Source of the DNA: an uncultured Bacilli bacterium
GTDB lineage: Bacteria > Bacillota_I > Bacilli_A > RF39 > UBA660
Assembly: GCA_947589105.1 (NCBI GenBank)
Contig: CANQBL010000008.1
Span: forward strand, 1-40,236
Direction of reading: 5' to 3'
Length of the DNA: 40,236 bases
A model generated the notes under the pieces. It was not told where the DNA came from, ran no database searches, and saw nothing but the letters and a program-made list of their open reading frames with translations. The position numbers and the translations under genes are program-made. Below are positions 35,217 to 40,236 of the stretch, piece after piece. Positions within the stretch are counted from its first letter, which is position 1, and each line of letters begins with the position of its first letter.

Positions 35217-35217
35217 C

Positions 35218-35829
35218 TTAGTCCATTTCAACTACGTATAATTTTTTATCTTGTTTTACGATTATCATATTAGCATTACTTTCATAACCTAAATCTTGTT
35301 TATAAGACCAACTAATAGTTACCTTATATGCGTTATTATCAACCGTCTTATCAGCATACTTAAATTCTGTTTTTTCTAACGTAACATCATCAATACTACT
35401 TACTTCTGGTAATTCTTGGTTACGATCATCAGTTTTTACTTGTAAATACTTATAAAACGTACTTCTTGCTTCTTCTATGAAATTATCTTTCATATCATCC
35501 TTAATAAACTCAGTACCACCGATATCATTTTTAGATAACTTATTACTTAAAGTATAAAAATCAATTATAAATAACTTAGCAACAGACTTAGCATACTCAT
35601 CATAATCAACCTCATCCTTAGTTAGTATATCGTTTAATTTATCAAATTCATCTTTGTATAATTCAGTTTCATTTTCTTTTAAATTATAACCATATTTATT
35701 TATTTTCTTTATTACCTTTACTTCTTTTTCATTCTCATTTGAAAATAACAATGTATAAGCAAAATAACCCAAAACTACGATTATAATAGCAACTAATATA
35801 AATATTAATATTTTTTTACTTTTCTTCAT
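35218..35829 (-). CDS. Membrane-anchored extracellular protein of unknown function
   Basis: The product has 203 aa. One N-terminal membrane helix (about 8-28) is followed by a charged extracellular domain, first helical (50-130), then beta-rich (150-203) with TISWSYKQDLGYESNANMII. I do not recognise the family; the fold outline resembles small NTF2-like secreted domains, but this is weak. Its start overlaps the end of the LtaS-like gene by 14 bases, so it is made together with that enzyme and may assist it. Confidence 0.75.
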   Translation of the reverse strand: MKKSKKILIFILVAIIIVVLGYFAYTLLFSNENEKEVKVIKKINKYGYNLKENETELYKDEFDKLNDILTKDEVDYDEYAKSVAKLFIIDFYTLSNKLSKNDIGGTEFIKDDMKDNFIEEARSTFYKYLQVKTDDRNQELPEVSSIDDVTLEKTEFKYADKTVDNNAYKVTISWSYKQDLGYESNANMIIVKQDKKLYVVEMD

Positions 35830-37867
35830 TTTTTTCTCCTGACTCTAAGTCATACACAATTATTGAATCAGATACGTCTAATAACTTATTAGCGTACGCC
35901 TTATTATTATCTATTTCTTCTTTGGTTACAACACTATCCTTAAAAAGATAATGTTCATCTTTTTGGGCATTATAATACATCTTATCAGTTATCCAGTTAC
36001 CATTAGGAAAAACTACTATGTTATCATTTTTACTAAAGATATCATGACCTAAAGCATACTTATAACTAAAGTTTAGCATGTTAGCTAAAGTTGGCATAGC
36101 ATCATACATTCCCATTACTTTATCAACTTTTTTGTTTAAAAGTTTATCTCCCTTACTGTTTTTAGTCCATATTATAAATGGAACTTTTCTATTTAACTCA
36201 TAATTATAATAATCTACGTCAACGTATCTTTCATCATCTTTATCATACTGTTTTCCTGTTTCAAAATCATAGTTATAAAAGTAACGATACTCACTTTTAG
36301 CTATTTTAGCATCATGATCTCCATATATAACTATGGCAGTATTTTCAAGTAACCCAGCGGAATCTAATTCATTAATAAATTCTCCTAAGGCAGAATCTGC
36401 ATAATGAACCGCCTTAAAATAATTTCCTAATTCCCTTCCTTCCATGAAAGGTAACGTAACTTCTTTTACACTTCCGTCTTCTTCGGTTACTTCTTTTTTA
36501 TAATCAACCGTATAATCTCCATACTTATCTCCTTCATCCCAAGGAGTATGGTTAGTTAACGTAATTAAAGTTATGTAATAGTTTTTATTTTCTTCACTAA
36601 TCTTCTTAATTTTATCTACTGATTGCCTAAAGAACTCTTTATCTGAAAGTCCCATACCTAATATTTTACTTTCATCAGAATAATCAAAACTACTTTTTGC
36701 ATAAAGTTTGTTATAACCTAAAGTTTTATGCATAACTTCCCTATTCCAAAATGACCCGTTGTTAGCATGCATACTTGCGGTATAATATCCTTTTTTACTT
36801 AGTATGTTAGGCATAGCCTCATATGTTCTATCCCAGTAATTAACAAACACCGTACCAATAGAAGCAGGAAGTAGTGACGTATTAAAAGTAAACTCTGTAT
36901 CACTAGACGTTCCAACGCTTACTTGAGGATAATAGTTTGAGAAAAATAATCCTTCACTTGCTAGTCTGTTTAAATTTGGGGTTAATTCTAGGTTATTAAA
37001 CGATAAAGTCATATCATGAGTCATAATACTTTCAGCATGAATAACAATGATATTTTTGCCTTCTAAAATATTTGAATACTCATTTTTTTCTATAGCTTCA
37101 GTATTTTTCTTTTCTTCATAAAATTCCCTTACCGTCTTTGATGCATTATCATAACCAAAAAGACTAGTAAACTTAGATTCAGTACTTTTTATTGCATCGT
37201 TTAACTGATATACGTAAATACCAAATCTTTCAACTAAATACTCTCTGTTCCATTGCTTTTTTAACCTACTATAATCTGCTGATTTCATTAAGACTATGGT
37301 AATAAAAATAGCAAAAGCACCTAAAATAATTGTATTTAAAAATCTTTTTTTACCTTTTTCTATTTTATCTACGAAATTATAATATTTCTTCTTTTTTAAT
37401 AAAATATGTACTACCGGAAGAACAATTAGTGGAAAAATTAATAATACGTCCTTAAACTTAATTAAAGTAGTTACGACTGCTCCATCCATTTCACCTAAAA
37501 AAGAAGCCGTTGATAAAAGAGAAAAAGACGCAAAAGAAACATAATTTTCATAATATACGGCATTTATTATGCAAGTTAATGTCATAACTATCGTAAGCGG
37601 CATTAATACTCTAAACTGTTTTTTTGGCTTTACTAAATAAGCAAAAGAACCAACAACAAGAATAAAAGCTAAATCCGCAATCATCGCTTTTATGCTAAAA
37701 TAATTACCCATCGTAACAATTCTAAGTAACCATGAATTTATTAAATTAATCAAAACAAAAGTAATAAACAAAACGTTAGTTTTAATATATAAAATAAAAC
37801 TAATGTTTCTAAATTTATTAATTATTTTATCCTTTATTTTGCATACAATATTTACTAATTTATTCAT
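35816..37867 (-). CDS. LtaS-like lipoteichoic acid synthase (sulfatase fold)
   Basis: The product has 683 aa. Five membrane helices (about 25-230) precede an extracellular sulfatase-fold domain (about 270-640). Metal and active-site motifs: IIVIHAESIM (Glu), SVGTSSDTEFTF (nucleophile region), LTNHTPW and VIYGDHDAKI (Asp-His). LtaS takes glycerol phosphate from phosphatidylglycerol to build polyglycerol-phosphate. The S. aureus enzyme uses a Thr just before Ser-Asp; here that position is Ser. The second ATG (37867) is better spaced from GGAGG than the first (37870). It heads a two-gene operon. Transfer of a different head group is possible. Confidence 0.88.
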   Translation of the reverse strand: MNKLVNIVCKIKDKIINKFRNISFILYIKTNVLFITFVLINLINSWLLRIVTMGNYFSIKAMIADLAFILVVGSFAYLVKPKKQFRVLMPLTIVMTLTCIINAVYYENYVSFASFSLLSTASFLGEMDGAVVTTLIKFKDVLLIFPLIVLPVVHILLKKKKYYNFVDKIEKGKKRFLNTIILGAFAIFITIVLMKSADYSRLKKQWNREYLVERFGIYVYQLNDAIKSTESKFTSLFGYDNASKTVREFYEEKKNTEAIEKNEYSNILEGKNIIVIHAESIMTHDMTLSFNNLELTPNLNRLASEGLFFSNYYPQVSVGTSSDTEFTFNTSLLPASIGTVFVNYWDRTYEAMPNILSKKGYYTASMHANNGSFWNREVMHKTLGYNKLYAKSSFDYSDESKILGMGLSDKEFFRQSVDKIKKISEENKNYYITLITLTNHTPWDEGDKYGDYTVDYKKEVTEEDGSVKEVTLPFMEGRELGNYFKAVHYADSALGEFINELDSAGLLENTAIVIYGDHDAKIAKSEYRYFYNYDFETGKQYDKDDERYVDVDYYNYELNRKVPFIIWTKNSKGDKLLNKKVDKVMGMYDAMPTLANMLNFSYKYALGHDIFSKNDNIVVFPNGNWITDKMYYNAQKDEHYLFKDSVVTKEEIDNNKAYANKLLDVSDSIIVYDLESGEKNEEK

Positions 37868-37894
37868 CATAACCTCCGAATTTCAAGTATTATA

Positions 37895-37923
37895 ATTATA
37901 GCACTAATAAACAAACTTGTAAA
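37895..37923 (-). promoter_or_regulatory. Promoter of the LtaS-like operon
   Basis: On the minus strand, TTTACA (37918-37923) and TATAAT (37895-37900) have 17-base spacing, with TGC just upstream of the -10 box. Confidence 0.8.
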
Positions 37924-37958
37924 TTATCATATACTCAATAATAAAAAATTAGAACACC

Positions 37959-38035
37959 CTACTGTCCTAATTTTCTTATTTCATCAAGAGATAAACCAAC
38001 AACGTTAATCTTGATAGTTTATAATCTTTTTGCCC
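37959..38035 (-). pseudogene. Remnant of an Rpn/PDDEXK_2 gene 3' end
   Basis: On the minus strand the last 15 codons read VVGLSLDEIRKLGQ followed by TAG, the kind of short helical tail that ends Rpn-family proteins. Upstream the frame breaks: FMGKKIINYQD is in another frame. No core domain remains. The assignment rests on a short motif and is tentative. The spacer from 38036 to 38535 otherwise holds two hairpins (listed separately) and no ORF that I can support. Confidence 0.35.
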
Positions 38036-38048
38036 ATGAACAATACTA

Positions 38049-38076
38049 ACCATTTTCCCCACTTGGGGAAAATGGT
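38049..38076. repeat. Perfect 12-bp inverted repeat
   Basis: ACCATTTTCCCC (38049-38060) and GGGGAAAATGGT (38065-38076) have a four-base loop. No T run follows on either strand, so it is not a standard terminator. Confidence 0.85.
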
Positions 38077-38360
38077 CTAAATTTATCACATTACTATTTA
38101 TACAAACCTTTAAAAATTTATCTATTCACTAAATTATTTATTAGTACTTCCTATATACTTATTTTCCTTTTCTAACTCTTTAAGACTTTTCTTAGTCGAA
38201 ATTTTTTATTACCTTTTTAGATTAAAACTTCACTTTTCCCTTGTTTTTAGTTTGATTTTACTTGTTTTTAATTAATAACAATTAGAAATTTTTAATAAAA
38301 ATCTAGAATTTTAAACCTAATTATTACCTAAAGCTTTTTTTGAAATGAACAAACCAGTAT

Positions 38361-38391
38361 AAATAAACAAAAATGGAGCGCTATGCGCTCC
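38361..38391 (-). terminator. Candidate terminator of the AbiE locus
   Basis: On the minus strand, GGAGCGC-ata-GCGCTCC (38375-38391) is followed by ATTTTTGTTTATTT. It lies about 145 bases downstream of the toxin pseudogene. Confidence 0.65.
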
Positions 38392-38535
38392 TTCAGGGGG
38401 CTATTAAATTTTAGTTTTTTATGTATCTTATTAGTATTTTTCACTTTAAAATCAAATGATTTTTCCCTTTTTCGATTATATTAATTTAAAACTTATTTAT
38501 ATTTCTCATAATATTGCTACCTAAAATATATTTTT

Positions 38536-39374
38536 TTATATAGCTACTGGTACTATTATGTCAATAAATTCTTCTAAGCATTTTATAGTTTCATCAAATT
38601 CTAGATTTCTAGCATAACTATTCTTTCTAGAATAGCTTGTCCATTTATCCCTTAGTATCTTACTATCCTTAAGTAAATTTAAATTTGCAATCAAATCTCC
38701 ATTAAATTCTCTTTTTTCAAAAGTTTTCTCTACTGCTCTCCTAAATTCAGTTTTATTAATTTTATTGAATTTAAATTTATGAATTAAATAAATATCATAA
38801 TAGTCTTTCATCCTACTACTTGTTTCTAACTTACTAAGTATAGTTTCTATTTTTTCAGATAGTACTGTTTCTAAATTATATGACTATACCTTATATACTT
38901 CATTTTCTATTAGTGATTCATATTTATAATCATCTGGACCAGGATATATTGGATCTCCTGTAGCTATATCAATATGAAAACTATCTCTTATATTTTCTAA
39001 CATAAAATTTATTGTAATTCTTAATCCACCATACTCATCTTCATCACGAATTGATTCAGTTTTTTCAATTACAAATTTTACATTATCATCTACATCTATA
39101 TTAATAATTTCTGTTATCATTTTAACAATATTTTCTTCAGTAAATTTTGTTTTCCTTATTGCAGTATCAATATCCATAGTACTTCTATTATCTAATCCAA
39201 ATAATTTACTTAAATAGAAACCACCTTTTAATATAAAATTATCTTTATATTTGCCTTTTGATAAACGTTCAACAAATCACACATATAAAATCTCATTACA
39301 GAGTTAAAATCCACATTTTTTTCTCTAGAAATATTTTTAAGTTTATCTTTTACTGCTTGGGAAGAATTACTCAT
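38536..39374 (-). pseudogene. abiEii: AbiEii-type nucleotidyltransferase toxin, disrupted
   Basis: Three consecutive pieces together make one AbiEii-like protein. The start is at 39374 (MSNSSQAVKDKLKNIS), overlapping the antitoxin stop by 8 bases. Near 39271 a one-base deletion shifts the frame; the other frame continues ERLSKGKYKDNFILKGGFYL and STMDIDTAIRKTKF, keeping the nucleotidyltransferase motif region. At 38884-38886 an in-frame TAG interrupts EVYKV and SYNLETVL, where relatives have a coding residue. The rest (SRMKDYYDIYLI) runs to 38536. With both lesions the toxin should be inactive. Sequencing error could explain one lesion, less easily both. Confidence 0.85.
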
Positions 39375-40236
39375 AATATATACCTACCATTTCCATTACT
39401 TTTTTACTTATTCCCATTCTTTTCGCATAATCAGATAGCTTTGCTACATTTTTGTCTTTGCTTTGAATATATTGTTTAATAGATTTTTTTACTTGTTCAG
39501 GATCCATTCTACCTTTTGATCTTATGATATCACAAATACATCTTTCTTTGTCATAAGCTCTAACTTTATTTCCACTTGGTGTTTCAACTTCAGTAACACC
39601 TATTTCATATATGTCATCTGATACATAAAAAACATTACATTTTTCATTTACTGTATCAACATGATAACTTTGTGGGACAGTTACTGTATAATTATATGGA
39701 AATTCCTCAGTCATACCATAAAAATATAGAGCATTCATATGTGAAAAAATAGCTTTTTTGTATTTTTGCTGAAAGGAAAAATAACTATCCTCAAAAACAC
39801 TTGGAGAAAGATAAATACCTCTTGAAATTTTTTCAATATCTTTATTTTTTTCCATAATTGATAGATATTGTCTGCTAATATTTAGTGGTTCTATCATTCT
39901 TGTAGAAAGCATTCCATTATTGGTATTTATTATTTGCTTTATAGTATCAGTAAATATTTTTGATTGTTCATTTGGATAATTTATTGATAGTTCCTTTATT
40001 GCATTAGACATAGTATTAATGCTTTTTAGTTGCTCTTGTATTGGTTTAAGTGATTCATTAAGCTGTCCTCCTATTTTTCTGATTGGTTCGAGAGATTTAG
40101 AAACAACTTTACTAGCTTCAACAATCGGCTTCATAGATTCATTAAGAGTTTTTTTTAGTTCTTGCATTGGTTTTGACAATTGATTAAGTTGTTCCTTAAT
40201 TTGACTCATAGGTTCTTTAATTGAATTAATAGCTTC
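39367..40236 (-). CDS. abiEi: AbiEi-type antitoxin with 14-residue repeat region (partial)
   Basis: The C-terminal ~190 residues match the type IV antitoxin AbiEi: a winged helix-turn-helix (MLSTRMIEPLNISRQYLSIM, then SRGIYLSP) followed by the domain with SHMNALYFYGMTEEFP. AbiEi represses its own operon and counters AbiEii. The N-terminal part is unusual: a helical region with Pro-containing units (SKPMQEL, MKPIVEA, LEPIRKI, LKPIQEQ) spaced exactly 14 residues apart. An ATG exists at 40209, but the frame stays open to the window edge and continues the repeat (INSIKEP), so the true start is probably outside the window. Confidence 0.82.
   Translation of the reverse strand, partial: EAINSIKEPMSQIKEQLNQLSKPMQELKKTLNESMKPIVEASKVVSKSLEPIRKIGGQLNESLKPIQEQLKSINTMSNAIKELSINYPNEQSKIFTDTIKQIINTNNGMLSTRMIEPLNISRQYLSIMEKNKDIEKISRGIYLSPSVFEDSYFSFQQKYKKAIFSHMNALYFYGMTEEFPYNYTVTVPQSYHVDTVNEKCNVFYVSDDIYEIGVTEVETPSGNKVRAYDKERCICDIIRSKGRMDPEQVKKSIKQYIQSKDKNVAKLSDYAKRMGISKKVMEMVGIYYE

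Noticed and set aside
38884-38886. Programmed readthrough of the TAG in the AbiEii gene
   Set aside because: A second, independent frameshift lies upstream, so simple decay is the better explanation.
1-40236. Use of UGA as tryptophan (mycoplasma code)
   Set aside because: Genes encode Trp with TGG and end at TGA, for example scpA and the RNHCP gene.

Overview
The window is very AT-rich Gram-positive-type DNA. It has tight operons on the minus strand, AGGAGG-type ribosome binding sites and TTGACA/TATAAT promoters. UGA is used as a normal stop, so the mycoplasma code does not apply. Gene content (ScpAB, TagO-, LCP- and LtaS-like wall-polymer genes, cohesin/dockerin, AbiE) suggests an uncultured gut-type member of the Bacilli, near the branch that gave rise to Mollicutes, but still with a cell wall. 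The taxonomic placement is inference. No tRNA, rRNA, CRISPR array, integrase, insertion sequence or origin was recognised.

Layout. (1) 1-6.0 kb: housekeeping and maintenance genes: a small unknown protein, a slipin-type SPFH protein, scpB-scpA, an RNHCP zinc-ribbon protein, rmuC, an Rpn/PDDEXK_2 nuclease with a 12-bp tandem repeat, and a one-domain rhodanese. (2) 6.07-19.1 kb: a type IV secretion-like locus on the minus strand, running from a strong promoter at 19.1 kb through a VirB2-like protein, a VirB2-like fusion protein, VirB6-like, PrgI-like, TraC-like, VirB4, a 1065-aa wall-remodelling protein (SpoIID + degenerate NlpC/P60 + CHAP), a lipoprotein and a VirD4-type coupling ATPase. There is no relaxase. 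A thioredoxin-fold lipoprotein is transcribed divergently. (3) 19.7-23.6 kb: uppS, an overlooked 54-aa membrane ORF, then a cluster with a ~560-nt structured RNA that has its own promoter and terminator, an unknown coiled-coil protein, an OapA-like four-helix membrane protein and a glycolipid-type glycosyltransferase. The RNA is most likely an OLE RNA because of the OapA-like gene just downstream. (4) 23.7-37.9 kb: envelope polysaccharide genes (TagO/WecA, GT2, GT4, Alg13/Alg14-like pair, Wzy-like polymerase, acetyltransferase, LCP transferase, LtaS-like synthase), plus a membrane-anchored cohesin-like protein beside a secreted glucosaminidase ending in a dockerin. (5) 37.9-40.2 kb: decayed DNA with an Rpn-gene remnant and an AbiE-type toxin-antitoxin locus. 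Its toxin gene carries a frameshift and a nonsense codon; its antitoxin has an unusual 14-residue repeat and runs off the window.

How it fits together. Much of the window builds or remodels the cell envelope: UppS makes the lipid carrier, TagO loads it, the glycosyltransferases and polymerase extend glycans, LCP attaches them and the LtaS-like enzyme makes polyglycerol-phosphate. The secretion locus carries its own wall-cutting protein. The strongest candidates for new biology are the OLE-like RNA with its intervening unknown gene, the relaxase-less secretion locus with its dead hydrolase domain and pilin fusion, and the cohesin/dockerin pair that could tether a wall hydrolase to the membrane.
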